Below are positions 23,117 to 34,910 of a stretch of 64,000 bases of DNA, piece by piece. The stretch is from the NCBI RefSeq assembly GCF_949987535.1, contig NC_080067.1:186001-250000 (forward strand). The letters are read 5' to 3'. The stretch is from Balaenoptera acutorostrata. Lineage: Eukaryota; Chordata; Mammalia; Artiodactyla; Balaenopteridae. Made by a program: the position numbers and the translations under genes. Numbering within the stretch: position 1 is the stretch's first letter; each line of letters begins with the position of its first letter. The notes below the pieces were generated by a model that searched no databases, had not been told where the DNA came from, and worked only from the letters and a program-made list of their open reading frames with translations.

Positions 23117-26100
23117 GTGTCTAAACTCTTCTCCATGGCTGGAACCCCAAATAATATTCCTTTACATGCTAAGGGGTATCTAGAGAGTGGGATAGGTTTA
23201 ATAACTACCCTAACCCTAACGCGTACCCTAACCCTAACCCCTACCCTACCCCTAACGCGTACCCTAATCCTAACCCGTAACCTAAACCGAGCCCTAACCC
23301 TAACACTAACCGTAACCCTAACCCTAACCCAGACCCTACGCCCTACCCGGACCCCACCCCAAACCCGTACCCTAAGCCGTACCCTAACACTCACCCTAAC
23401 CCTAACCCTAACCCTAAGCTAACCTTGACTGCTTCTGCCTCCAATAGATTTCCTAAGCACTAGTGTTTTAAGGAACAGGTTAAAAAGAGAATCCTAATGT
23501 GGTTTCTTTAGAATGGGTGTGTTTCTTATCTTCTCCTAGTGTCGAAAATCTGCTCAATGGCTGGATCTCCAAATAATATTCCTTTACGTGCTAAGGGGTA
23601 TCTAGAGAGTGGGATAGGTTTAATAACTACCCTAACCCTAACGCATACCCTAACCCTAAACCCTACCCTAACCCTAACCCTAACCCTAACCCGTACCTTA
23701 AACCGAGCCCTAACCCTAACACTAACCCTAACACTAACCCTAACCCATACCCTACGCCGTACCCGAAACCCTCCCCGAACCGTACCCTAAACCTCACCCT
23801 AAACCTCACCCTATCCCTAACAATAACCCTAAGCTACCCTTGACTGCTTCTGCCTCCAATAGATTTCCTAAGCACTAGTGTTTTAAGGAACAGGTTAAAA
23901 AGAGAATCCTAATGTGATTTCTTGAGAATGGGTGTGTTCCTTATCTTATCCTAGTGTCTAAACTCTTCTCCATGGCTGGACCCCCAAATAATATTCCTTT
24001 ACGTGCTAAGGGGTATCTAGAGAGTGGGATAGGTTTAATAACTACCCTAACCCTAACCCCTACCCTAACCCTAACACGTACCCTAATCCTAACCCACACC
24101 CTAAACTGAGCCCTAACCCTAACACTAACCCTAACCCTAACCCTAACACATTCCCTACGCCGTACCCGAACCCCTACCCAAACCCTTACCCGAAGGCATA
24201 ACCTAACCCTAACCCTAACCCTAACCCAAACTCTAAGCTACCCTTGACTGCTTCTGCCTCCAATACATTTCGTAAGCACTAATATTTTAAGGAACAGGTT
24301 AAAAAGAGAATCCTAATGTGATTTCTTTAGAATGGGTGTGTTCCTTATCTTATCCTAGTGTCGAAACTCTTCTCCATGGCTAGACCCCCAAATAATATAC
24401 CTTTACGTGCTAAGGGGTATCTAGAGAGTGGGATAGGTTTAAAAGTACCCTAACCCTAACGCGTATCCTAACCCTAACCCTTACCCTAACACTAACACGT
24501 ACCCTAATCCTAACCCGTACCCTGAACCGAGCCCTAACCCTAACCCTAACCCATACCCTACGCCGTACCCGAACCCCTCCATGAACTCGTACCCTAAGCC
24601 GTACCCTAACCCTAACCCTAAACCTAAGCTACCCTTGACTGATCTGCCTCCAATAGATGTCCTAAGCACTAGTGTTTTAAGGCACAGGTTAAAAAGTGAA
24701 TCCTAATGTGATTTCTTTAGAATGGGTGTTTTCCTTATCTTATTCTAGTGTCGAAACTCTTCTCCATGGCTGGACCCCCAAATAATATTCCTTTACGTGC
24801 TAAGGGGTATCTAGAGAGTGGGATAGGTTTAATAACTACCCTAACCATAACACATACCCTAACCTTAACCCCTACCCTAAACCTAACACGTACCCTAATC
24901 CTAACCCGTACCCTACACCGAGCCCTAACCCTAACACTAACCCTAACCCTACCCCATACCCTACGCCGTACCCAAACCCCTCCCTGAACCCATACCTTAA
25001 GCCGTACCCTAACCCTAACCCTAAACCTAAACCTAACCCTAAGCTACCCTTGACTGCTTCTGCCTCCAATAGATTTCCTAAGCACTAGTGTTTTATGGAA
25101 CACGTTAAAAAGAGAATCCTAATGTGATTTCTTTAGAATGGGTTTGTTCCTTATCTTCTCCTAGTGTCGAAACTCTTCTCCATGGCTGGACCGCCAAATA
25201 ATATTGCTTTACGTGCTACGGGTTATCTAGAGAGTGGGATAGGTTTAATAACTACCCTAACCCTAACACGTATCCTAACCCTAACCCCTACCCTAACCCT
25301 AACTCGTACCCTAACCCTAACCCGTACCCTAAACCGAGCCGTAAACCTAACCCTAAACCTAACCCATACCCTACACCGTACGCGAACCCCTCCCCGAATC
25401 CGTACCTTAAGCCGTACCCTAACCGTAACCCTAACCCTAACCCTAAGCTACCCTTGACTGCTTCTGCCTCCAATAGATTTCCTAAGCACTAGTGTTTTAA
25501 GGAACAGGTTAAAAAGAGAATCCTTATGTGATTTCTTTAGAATGGGTGTGTTCCTTATCTTCTCCTAGTGTCGAAACTCTGCTCCATGGCTGGACCCCCA
25601 AATAATATTCCTTTACGTGCTAAGGGGTATCTAGAGAGTGGGATAGGTTTAATAACTACCCTAACCCTAACGCGTACCCTAACCCTAACCCCTACCCTAA
25701 CCCTAACGCGTACCCTAATCCTAACCCGTAACATAAACCGAGCCCTAACCCTCATCCTAACCCATACACTGCGCCGGACCCGAACCCCTCCACGAACCCG
25801 TACCCTAAGCTGTACCCTAACCCTAACCCTAATCCTAAGCTACCCTTGACTGCTTCTGCCTCCAATAGATTTCCTAAGCCCTAGTGTTTTAAGGAACAGG
25901 TTAAAAAGAGAATCCTAATGTGATTTCTTGATAATGGGTGTGTTCCTTATCTTATCTTAGTGTCTAAACTCTTCTCCATGGCTGGACCCCCAAATAATAT
26001 TCCTTTACGTGCTAAGGGGTATCTAGAGAGTGGGATAGGTTTAATAACTACCCTAACCCTAATGCGTACCCTAATCCTAACACCTACACTAATCCTAACC

Positions 26101-26290
26101 GATACCGTAAACCGAGCCCTAACCCTAAAACTAACCGTAACCCTAACCCATACCCTACTCCATACCCGAACCCATACCCGAACCCGTACCCTAAGCCGTA
26201 CCCTAACCCTAACCCTAACCCTAAGCTACTCTTGATTTCTTCTGCCTCCAATGGATTTCCTAAGCACTAGTGTTTTAAGGAACAGGTTTA

Positions 26291-26445
26291 AAAGTATGTA
26301 TTAAAGTATGTAAAAATATGTATAAAACTATTAAAATATGAAAAATATGTGTATTTGTATGTATATATATATATATGAATCACTTTGCTGTACAGCAGAA
26401 ATGAACACAATATTGTAAGTCAACTATACTTCAGTATCAATTAAT
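26291..26445 (+). mobile_element. AT-rich tract and LINE-1 3' terminus at the heavy-satellite edge
   Basis: Immediately after the last AAGGAACAGGTT of the satellite comes an AT-rich stretch with TATGTA and (TA)n, then AATCACTTTGCTGTACAGCA and GTAAGTCAACTATACTTCAG, the typical end of a cetartiodactyl L1 3'UTR in plus orientation. Confidence 0.7.
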
Positions 26446-26990
26446 TTGAAGGCACTTTTATAAATTTTGCCTTATTTCTCTTTTCCTTTCATCCTGGGAA
26501 ATATGTATAACAGAAACTAACCTGGATTTCTCCAGGATGCATTCATATCACACAGAACTTTAATTGTTGAACAAACCATTAATACCAGTTACAGCATGGG
26601 ATGTCCTGATCCAATATGAAGTTTGTAAACCTTGTATCAAGCCTGCAGAATGCAGTAAATTTGGAAATTCAAACTGCAATGAAGCCAACTATCCCATGAC
26701 TTCTCCACAACTAGTTATACAACATCAATTGGAAACCATATACCATCAAATGAATGTAGACAGAGACAACTATAGCCTTCCTTTTTTTCCTTTTAGATGA
26801 AGACGTTATTTAAGGTGATGTCTTGGGCCGTTTCAGGTTGTTACTCAATTTCCTGGGTATATCCCATGCACACAGGAGGTACACATGTTAGTTAACTTGT
26901 TTGTGCAACTATATGAAGGTAGTTAATACCACAAAACTGTATACGTATAAAGAATTAAATGTTAAAGTCATGGTTTGTATTTTTAATGAC
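26446..26990. repeat. Low-copy DNA with a third partial copy of the duplicated segment
   Basis: No gene is apparent. About 26640-26780 resembles 28395-28540 (TTTGGAAATTCAAACTG-type block), and about 26766-26890 resembles 29613-29720 and 38825-38935 (TTTAAGGT...TTGGGCC...TTTCAGG...ACTCA block). In this copy the two blocks adjoin; at 28.4-29.7 kb they are separated by about 1.1 kb of L1-like and SINE sequence. The end, from about 26900, resembles an old L1 tail. Confidence 0.5.
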
Positions 26991-27649
26991 AATTTAAAAA
27001 AGTGTATTGCTGATATTTGTTACAAAAATGAACATTAAAAACATTCTTAGTGAAAAAAAGCCATACAGAAAAGGCAACCTAGATCCCATGCTCATCTTGT
27101 CTGCTTCAAATCCATCAAGGCTGTCCAAATGAGGGGGAAACTCAGTAATGGTTTCAGAAAAAGAAAACTGGATCAGGATGGAAAAAGACATTTTCATACA
27201 GTTGGGACAGCAGGTGAAAGTTGAAGTGGGGCTGAGTATTAAATTATAATGTAGACATCAGGATTTCCTCATTTAGGGGTTATGTGCTGGTTCCTTGGGC
27301 AAAACACACTGAGCATTTTGTGTGAGGTGGCAAATGTGAGTACTTTTGGCCATTACTGAAACTTTTCTGTACATTTTAAATTACTGGTAAGTAAATTACT
27401 TTTCTAGACAACCGTGTCAGTATCATGCCAGAAAATCAGACAAGACAGACATCAAATTTTGTTATAGAGGCCAAGACTTACCCAGACCAAGTTCAACCAA
27501 AGTTGTGATACTTATTTCCCTTGTAGGAGTCCACATGATATTAAGAGGCACCATGGGAAGAGTATATTAGTAGCTACCATCTCTTGGGTCCTGTGGATTA
27601 CCTGGGGTGCAGTAGAAACTGTGAGATTTTAGTATTGCAATTTTTCACA

Positions 27650-27985
27650 TTACTTCAAAAAATATGTTAAAAAATAAATTCAGTAAAGTTGCAAAATATG
27701 GAATCAATATACACAAATCAGTTTTGTTTCTATACACTAATAATGAACACCAACAAGAAAAATTAAGAAAACAATCCCATTTTCAATTCCATCAAAAAGA
27801 ACAAACTATTTAGGAATAAATTTAACCAAGGGCATGAAAGACCTATACTCAGAAAACTATAAAGCACTGACAAAGAAATTGAAGACACAATAGAAAACAA
27901 CATTCCATGCTCATGCATCAGAAAAATTACAATTATTAAAATGTTTATTCTATCCAAAGCCATCAACAAACAGTGCCAGGAAAAC
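27650..27985 (+). mobile_element. LINE-1 ORF2 fragment
   Basis: L1 ORF2-like nucleotide series in plus orientation: TTTCTATACACTAATAATGA, AAACAATCCCATTTTCAATT, AGGAATAAATTTAACCAAGG, GACCTATACTCAGAAAACTA. The frame is broken by many stops. The parallel copy lies at 36490-36766. Confidence 0.72.
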
Positions 27986-28394
27986 TAGACACCAGACCCC
28001 AAAGAACGACACTGGTCACCATCTACACTGCACATAAAACTAACTAAAAGTGCACAGTATTCCACATTAAACCCTTTCTCTCCTGAGTCCCCTGAAGAAG
28101 CACCCCACCCACCCAGCAGTCAGCTGCACAGGAAGATTCTCCACACTTGCTCGTTTTTTCCTCACCAGTGGTTCCTGAGAAAACCCAGCTGCTGTCAGTG
28201 TGGACAATGCCTCATGGTCCAGAAGCCTAAGCCCTGACAGGAGACAAAGCTCCTGTCTGCTTGTCACAGAGCAAAGTCTGTGGGCAGGGTGCACCTGTGC
28301 CCCCAGGGTCAGACAGGTGGGTTCGGCGCCCCCTGTGGGACGTCAGAGAAGTGCCGGGAGTGCCGCACTCACAAACCCAGAGGCCTCATCCGGA
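27986..28394. other. Moderately GC-rich low-copy segment with a CTCF-like site
   Basis: No gene is recognised. It is collinear with 37295-37550 (ACTCTCCTGAGTCC/TCTCCTGGGTCC and CTCACC...TTCCTGAG blocks). GCGCCCCCTGTGG at 28326-28338 resembles the reverse complement of a CTCF core. Confidence 0.4.
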
Positions 28395-28539
28395 AGGAAG
28401 TTCTGCTGTATATACTAAGTTTGGAAATCCAAACTGAAATGGAGCCAAGTATCTCACTGTATCTTATCAAAAGATGGTTAAGGAGCAATTAATTACAAAC
28501 CATATGTAATGAAATGAATTTAGACACAAACTTTACAAC

Positions 28540-29260
28540 TTAAACCAAAATTCACTCAAAATTGCCCATAGACAAATTTAAATTACCAAACTATAAAAAA
28601 TCCTAGAAAAAAAAAGATAATCTACATGACTTTGGGTCTGGTGACCTTATTCAGAAAACCGGAAGACAAACCACAAACTGCAAGAAACTATTTCCAAAGC
28701 ACATATCTGATAAAGGATTTGTACTCAAATTATGCCAACGCCATTAAAATTTGGTGAAGATTGAAACACACACCTGGCCCAAGAAGATAAACAGGCAGTA
28801 AATAAGCATACAAGGATATACTCAAGATGCTGGTGGAATGCATGTACAACCAACTTTGGAAGACAGTTTGGCAATTTTTTCCAAATCTAAAAAGTCTCAC
28901 CTTAGGATCCAAGAAGTGTACCTCTTGTATTTAGACAACTGCTTTGAAAAACTGTGTTCAAACCCAAACTAGCATCAAGTAATGTACAGCAGCTCTATTC
29001 ATAATAGCTAAAAACTTAAAGATATCAGGATGTCCTTCTGTAGGTGAATTCATAAGCAAATTAGGGCACATTCATGTCAAGGAGAGCAGAATACACCACC
29101 CCAAAATATGCCTATTTGACAAAAGGATTATTTTGGACTGATTAATAAGAAAGAGCAGACCCAGGAGAATCTTTCAAAGCCAAGTAGAAAATGCCCTTTT
29201 ATGAGGTAAATTTACATTTATTAAGGATATCTCCATTTGTAAGGGTTTGTCCCTCTCTGG
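28540..29260 (+). mobile_element. Old LINE-1 ORF2 3' fragment
   Basis: L1-like series in plus orientation: GATAAAGGATTTGTACTCAA, TTTGGAAGACAGTTTGGCAA, GCAGCTCTATTCATAATAGC, AGGATGTCCTTCTGTAGGTG. Decayed and without an intact frame. Its counterpart in the second duplicate is about 37735-38235. Confidence 0.65.
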
Positions 29261-29302
29261 ACCAGGAATTGAATGATGACTAAATATCAAGAAAAGCTTG
29301 TT

Positions 29303-29497
29303 GGGACTTCCCTGCTGGTCCAGTGGCTAAGGCTCCATGCTCCCAATGCAGGGGGCCAGGGTTCAACTCCTGGTCATGGAACTAGATCCCGCATGCTGCA
29401 ACTAAGAGCCCACATGCCGCAACTAAAGATTCCACAGGCCGCAACTAAGACCCGGCACAGCCAAATAAATAAATGTTTTTTTTATAAAAAAAAAAAA
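29303..29497 (+). mobile_element. CHR-1-type tRNA-derived SINE
   Basis: Starts GGGACTTCCCTGCTGGTCCA, has a B-box-like GGTTCAACTCC and ends in an A/T-rich tail. It carries a short ladder of CCGCAACTAA-type repeats in its 3' half. It lies in copy 1 of the duplication. Confidence 0.85.
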
Positions 29498-30490
29498 ACC
29501 TTGTCAATGAAATAGGCCTGGATGTAAATCTGTGTAACAACCATACCCTTGTTTACTGTGCTTTGCCTAATAACCTCCTTTAAATGGCTTCTTCCATTCC
29601 CTAACATCTTTCTTTTGTTCTCAGCAGAAGATAGCGTTTAAGGTAACGGCTTGGGCCAATTCAGGGAGTGACTCAGTTTTCCTAGGTATCTTTCAAGTAT
29701 ACAGGAGGTATGCATGGTATATATTAAACTTCTGATTGTTTTCTCTAGTTCCTCTCTTTTTCATTACAAGGGAGATCTCAATAAAGAACATAGAAGGGTA
29801 GAGGGAAAATTATTTTTCCTCTAATATACATGCAATGCAATAGTATTCAGAGATATAAAGGAATGGACCATAAACCCGTGCAAAAAAAATAGATACATCT
29901 AACTTACATTGTTAAGTGAAAGAATCCAGTCTGAAGTGCTACACACTGTATGGCCTCATTTATATGACATTCTAGAAAAGGCAAAACTGACATGGTAAAC
30001 AATGTATAGAATATGTGGTTGAAATAGTCCATATGATACTTTAGTGGTGAATACCTGTCACTATGCATTTGTCTATACCCACAGATTTTTACAACCCAAC
30101 AAGTAAATTACAATCTATTCAAACTTAGCTGCTTAGGATATGGGAGTGTCAAAGACTGGAATACAGAATGTAACAAAGAATCTGAATCAGAAATGTATGA
30201 AGAAACTCACTGTTGGTAGTGGGACAAATGGGTTGACCTAAGTTAACTTTGGAAATGTACAGAATCTGTAGGCCAAAGACAAAATGTGTCATACATACAC
30301 AGTGGACTCTATGTTCTTTCCATGAGGGGTAGTAGCTAATACTACTGAAACTACTATATCAGTAATTGAATGGAACAAGCACTGAATTTAATAAATGACA
30401 AATGGTGGAAGCCAGGTTTCTTACCACTGGAGTGGGGTGTTACAGTCAAACAAAGGGAGAAGTTTACAATATCCATGTCATAACAGATCC
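29498..30490 (+). repeat. 3' part of duplication copy 1 with L1 3'UTR-like DNA
   Basis: 29510-29810 is low-copy sequence collinear with 38740-39020. From about 29816 to 30300 it resembles an old L1 3' end: AAGTGAAAGAATCCAGTCTG, TTTATATGACATTCTAGAAA, GCATTTGTCTATACCCACAG. No gene is visible. Confidence 0.5.
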
Positions 30491-31006
30491 GGTTGGAGAT
30501 ATCAGTATAAACTCTCTTTAGCCTGCACATAGTTCCACATGGAAATCTTTATAATTATGTGTGTATGCATAGGCTGGGATACTTGCATGTATTTCCATGC
30601 ACTGTCAGCTGAGCATATTTAGCTCCCACATGTACGTTTTTAATACCATTCTCTAATAAAAGGAACAAGGGCTCTTTGAAGAAAGGGCTGATACTAGGAC
30701 TGAGACAGTAAATATATGAAGCAGGATAATCTTAAAATATCAGAAAGTAAAGAAGTACCAAAAATTTTAAAAACCCACAAAAGGAAAATTATGTAAAATG
30801 AAAACAGGAGCAAATGGAAAAAACGCTCAACCGCCAAAGCAAGAATTAACTAAGCAGTCTTATAATGTAGCACTGGATTATAACCAAAAGTTTACAATAA
30901 TTATCCATGCGCCCAAACTGGTAAAAATAAATTACATAGTTTTTGATGAACGGTGTTAAAAAGAAATCTCCTATGCAGAAAGCTTCTAAACAATTTATAT
31001 AGCCAC
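30491..31006. other. Unassigned AT-rich DNA
   Basis: No gene, RNA gene or recognisable transposon was found by eye. Confidence 0.4.
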
Positions 31007-31420
31007 TCAGCTGTCCATCAAGGATGTGAAGCTAACCCCTCTCTCCTCAAGTGTGGGTTCTGCATTATGACTTCCTCCTAAATAAGACACACAGGATGGA
31101 CATGGGAAAAAATTAACTTCACTGTGGGAACACTTGACAAACACTACCTCAGCTAGGTGACCAAAGTTGAGAATATAAGTGAGAAGTTCCCTTGAGAGCC
31201 TGTCCTCTTGACATACAGTGAAGAGGAAGCACTTCACCTCTGTGATCTGCTTTTTCAAAGCCAAGTCTAAGCACAACAAAAACACCAAGCAAATCCCAGT
31301 GCCCAGCAGTCTATAAAATACCTGACCAGTCCTCCTCCACACTGTCAAGGTCATGAAAACAAGGAGAGTCTGAGCACCTGTCAAAGCCCAGAAGAGACTA
31401 AATAGATATGATGACCCCAT
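31007..31420 (-). CDS. Hypothetical 137-codon open frame, possible terminal exon or decayed gene
   Basis: I do not recognise this protein. It is the least repeat-like open frame in the low-copy region. Two hydrophobic stretches are visible, at about residues 5-27 (LFSLFWALTGAQTLLVF) and 35-53 (FYRLLGTGICLVFLLCLDL), separated by a basic WRRTG turn that would suit a two-pass membrane hairpin. The C-terminal half is cysteine-bearing and polar. Upstream on the minus strand, a pyrimidine-rich run ends in CTTGTTCCAG just before GATCTCAAAGGACATGG, which looks like a 3' splice site ahead of the first ATG. No matching second exon, promoter or close poly(A) signal was identified. Chance, a retrocopy or a fragment of a decayed gene are all possible; confidence that it is expressed is low. 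Confidence 0.2.
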   Translation of the reverse strand: MGSSYLFSLFWALTGAQTLLVFMTLTVWRRTGQVFYRLLGTGICLVFLLCLDLALKKQITEVKCFLFTVCQEDRLSRELLTYILNFGHLAEVVFVKCSHSEVNFFPCPSCVSYLGGSHNAEPTLEERGVSFTSLMDS

Positions 31421-33840
31421 GTCCTTTGAGATCCTGGAACAAGGAAAGGTATAACAAAGGGAACATGAATAGGGACTTCAGTTAATAATAGAGTATCAAT
31501 ATTTGTTCATTATTTGTCATGATTCTGTAGAAAATTAGACAGGAAAAATTAAACGTCAAATAAGAGAAACCTACTGTAACAAACTGGAAATCTAGAAGAA
31601 ACGGGTGATTTCTTTGTAAAAACACATTACCAAAATGAACACTAAATTAAGGAAAATACAAAAAGACCAATTAATCACTGAGGAACCTCTTCCCCATACT
31701 GGTTATCCTATCACTGTTCCAGGGTTTCCCTCTCTCGGGACAGGGAAGGAACAGGGGCAGAGCTGTTTGGCAGCTCCACTAATATCTGGTCCCACCCAGA
31801 ATCTTCATCTCCCCCAGCCATGCCTACCCAGTGAGGACACCTGAGGAAGGATCAGGGATTATTGATTCAGATGTATCAACTACGAATTTTTCTTTTCCCA
31901 ACGACTGGACACACTTACTGAAGTAAAATAAGTTAGTATTTATTGTAAGGGTAGAAATAAATTAATACTTGCAAGTGGCAAGTTAAAGAATGGGTTTGGA
32001 CCTGGTAGGTCCAGTGGCTCACACTATCTCAGTGTGACCTTGCTTCTCTCCAAAACTTTGTCCTGCTCAGTGCCTTTGGGGGACCCCATTCACAGGCACA
32101 GGCTCTCTCATTGCCCTTGGGCCAACAGCAATTCTAGGCTGAAAACCACTCACCATCCATTTTCCAAGAAAGAGTTTCTCCTTTTCTTGGGTTCCAAGAA
32201 AGTCATGGTTTTAAATGCCTTTGATCTGGCTTGGGTTGCATTCTCATCCTTGACCCATCACCAGAAGATGGAAAATGGGACTGACTAGATGTGGGTTGTA
32301 AACCCATCTTCAAGCTGGGTGGAACATGAGGTCATCCTTCTGAAACTGTTTGGACTGGAAGCAGGTGAGATGTAATTCCCAAAGGAAAACTGAGGCACTT
32401 GGGTCTGAGAACAGATGCTGGCTGGCAGAAAGCAACAGATTCTAAGTCAATGACAGCTCACTGCACAGCACAGAATCTGACACAAAAGGAAGAAAGGGGT
32501 TCAACTCAGGGTCAGGGGCTGCAGCTACTCATCCAGTGCTCTTACTGTCCTCCCAAGACTGCAAGAAGTTCTTTCACTTGCTGACAAGTCAGGATCGTTG
32601 GTGGTGGTAAACTCAAGTCTCTTTCCTTGGGCATCAGGTCCTCACATCTCAGAGGTGGGCCCAAAACAGCCCATGTGCCCTCAGAAGACACACAGACCTC
32701 ATTCCTGCCCCTGAAAGGTGGGAGCCCTTGAGTTATGCCATCTCCCTGGCCATATTAATTGCCCATACCTGAAAAACAATACTGCTCATTTTCCACTTTC
32801 TTCTCTCTCCTTTACTAAGAGGAAGAAACCAAATGCTAGGGTGGTAAGAAAACTCTTGTGCAATGATGTAATGGGAGGCTCAAGAATTATTCCAAGCCAT
32901 GGAACCCATAATTGGCAGGCTTTCCAGAGGCCACATGGATGCATATGGCTCTCCAAGACAATGCAGTCTCAGTGTGAACCTCCCATTGTGAGGTCCAGGT
33001 GCTCCCATATCTTTGATTCTTAATGAATATGAATGTCAAAAGTTTCTAACGACTGAAAGGACAAAGGATTTCAGGGCCATGGTCTCCTGTATGGTTGTTG
33101 TGTCAGGGACACATTCCAATGTTTAGAGGATTATTACTTCTCTTGGCAGCCTATGAGGCTGTGAGGGGGAGGCCTTTTTCTCAACCACATGGATGTTGGT
33201 AGTTGAAACTTCTCAAAGGAATGTCTACACTGCCTAGGTAGCTGTTGAATTGCCCGGCATCCTGGTCAGCTCCGTAACTGTACATGAGAGCCTGACCATG
33301 CCCAGGCTGGACTGAGCTAGAGGACCACAGATGCCTGCCTGGCTAGTCAGAGGTCAAGGGCTGTCCTGCCTGAGACCTGATCGTCTATTCATGCCCACTC
33401 AGATGGGACAAAGGATGCCTCCAGTGCCAGGAGGGCCCCACCAGCCCTTAAGAAGGCAGCATCTGGGGGCTGGCAGGTCACTGCACTCAGTCCTGTATAA
33501 ATCCACACATGTCCACTGAGTGCCCTGCTGTCTGGGCTGTGCTGGAACCTGGGGCTGCCCAGGCAGAGTAGGGCCAGCATCCACCCTTCCCAGGTAGGAG
33601 GGCAGAAGGAAACCATGCATGACTTCTGACACTCTCCCCAATCCTTGACAGAGGTTGAGTTGGGTAAGAAACAGTCCGAGACAAGAACAGACATTTCATT
33701 CTTCTCTCAGAGCCCAGGACTGAGGGAAGGGAGGCCAGATAAACAGTTATTGACCTCAGCTCCCTGACTCCTGTCTGACCCTGAGCAAGTCCTATCCATT
33801 CTGGAGGCTTCAGAGAGAAGGAGAGGGGAGGGCAATGAGG
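31421..33840. other. Unassigned low-copy DNA
   Basis: Mixed composition, becoming GC-richer after about 31700. Short open frames (84 codons at 32034-32288, about 100 codons at 32718-33023 and 33389-33694) show no recognisable domain and have overlapping rivals on other frames, so I do not call genes. No clear transposon was identified. Confidence 0.35.
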
Positions 33841-33854
33841 GCCAATTGTGCTTA

Positions 33855-34060
33855 AACATAACTCTAACCTTTACCCTAAGAACCCTAACTTCTAACCTTA
33901 ACCCCCTAACAACCCTAGCCCCAGACCCCTAGACCCTCGCCCCTGACCCCTAAACTCTAATCCCCGACCCTGACCCTTTAACCACAACCCTCTACCATGA
34001 CTCTCCAACAATGACCCATAACCCTAAACCATGGCCCCTGAACCCTCACACTGACTCAAC
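33855..34060 (+). repeat. Degenerate interstitial telomere-like tract
   Basis: A run of drifted CCCTAA-type words: CTCTAACC, TTTACCCTAAGAACCCTAAC, CCCCCTAACAACCCTAGCCC, CCCCTAAACTCTAATCCC, CATAACCCTAAACC. It has the same strand orientation as the heavy satellite but lacks that satellite's fixed variants and unique half, so it is an independent, older tract. It lies just before an L1 block. Confidence 0.7.
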
Positions 34061-34099
34061 CCAAGACCTAAAGCCTGGCCTAGTGGGTGCCGAGGGATG

Positions 34100-34910
34100 A
34101 CTGTATGAACTCTCAAATAAACCAAGGAATTAAATCTTCTTGACCATGAATTTAGCAATGGTTTCTTAGATTTGACAGTAAAGCATAAGAAATGAAAGGA
34201 AAAAATAGACAAATTGGATTTCCTCAAAATTACAAACCTTTGTGCATCAAAAGAGGCTATCCAGAAAGTAAAAAGACGGCCCACAGAATGGAAGACAATA
34301 TTGGCACGTTGTATATCTGATAAGACTCTTTACCTAGAATATACCCAGGACTTTTACAACTCATCAACAAAAAGACAAACAATAAAATTTTTGAAACAGA
34401 CAAATGGCTTGCATGGACTGCTCTTCAGGCAAGACATACAAATGGTCAAGAAGGACAGGAAAAGATGTCAAACATCAGTCGTCATGATGAAAATGCAAAT
34501 TAAAGCCACGATGTGATGCCCCTTCGCACACACTAGAATAAAAATAAATTTATAAATATATAAATAAAAATAACAAATGTTGGCAACAATGTAGAGAAAT
34601 TAGAAACCTTAAAAGTTACTTGTGGAGATGTACAATGGTGCAGTCTATATGTACAAAACTTTAGCATTTACTCAAAAATACAAAATATAATTACCATATG
34701 GTTCAACAACTCCACTCCTAGACATATTCCCAAAAATTGAAAACAGGTGTTCAAACAAAAACTTGTTCACCAATTATTCATAGCAGCACTGTTCACAGTA
34801 GCCCAAGGTAGAAAAGATTTAAATGTCCATCAGCAGGTAAACAGATAAGCAAAATAAGGTAGACACATAAGCTGCATTATTCTGTCATATAAAGGAATAA
34901 AGTAAAATTA
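34100..34910 (+). mobile_element. Old LINE-1 ORF2 3' fragment
   Basis: L1 ORF2-end landmarks in order: TTTGTGCATCAAAAGAGGCT, AATGGAAGACAATATTGGCA, GCAAGACATACAAATGGTCA, TGGCAACAATGTAGAGAAAT, AATTATTCATAGCAGCACTG and AAATGTCCATCAGCAGGTAA. A residual frame (about 100 codons at 34214-34516) is a remnant of ORF2, not a host gene. Confidence 0.78.

Larger units (their letters stand above)
18156..26290 (+). repeat. Telomere-like heavy satellite array, ~422-bp units, about 20 units
   Basis: Each unit has a non-telomeric half of about 200 bp (landmarks CTTGACTGCTTCTGCCTCCA, GCACTAGTGTTTTAAGGAAC, TAAACTCTTCTCCATGGCTG, GCTAAGGGGTATCTAGAGAG) and about 210 bp of degenerate CCCTAA repeats with fixed variants such as CGCGTACCCTAA, AACCGAGCCC and CCCCTCCCCGAACCC. 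Using GTGTCTAAAC as the anchor, units begin at 18431, 18835, 19257, 19679, 20101, 20522, 20943, 21347, 21769, 22191, 22612, 23117, 23539, 23954, 24358, 24748, 25164, 25568 and 25960, with a partial unit before the first. The usual period is 422 or 404 bp. Open frames such as TLTLTL and RVRVRV are translations of hexamer repeats, not genes. The layout fits the mysticete heavy satellite as I recall it. Confidence 0.88.
26990..30500 (+). repeat. Copy 1 of an old ~9-kb low-copy tandem duplication
   Basis: Collinear, diverged similarity with about 35840-39700. Shared landmarks include GCCATACAGAAAA, GGTTATGTGCTGGTTCC, TTTGTTATAGAGGCCAAG, TGTAGGAGTCCACAT, CACCCCAAAATATG and CCCTTGTTTACTGTGCTTTG. 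Offsets grow from about 8.8 kb to about 9.3 kb because the copies differ by SINE and other indels. No open frame is preserved between the two copies, so this reads as non-coding duplicated DNA. Confidence 0.65.

Noticed and set aside
18431..26235. Open frames translating as TLTLTL, PNPNP, RVRVRV or GLGLGL
   Set aside because: Direct translations of CCCTAA-type hexamers in six frames; no start context, no conservation beyond the repeat.
18156..26290. True terminal telomere
   Set aside because: CCCTAA runs are short, interrupted by fixed variants and alternate with a 200-bp unique half; sequence continues on both sides.
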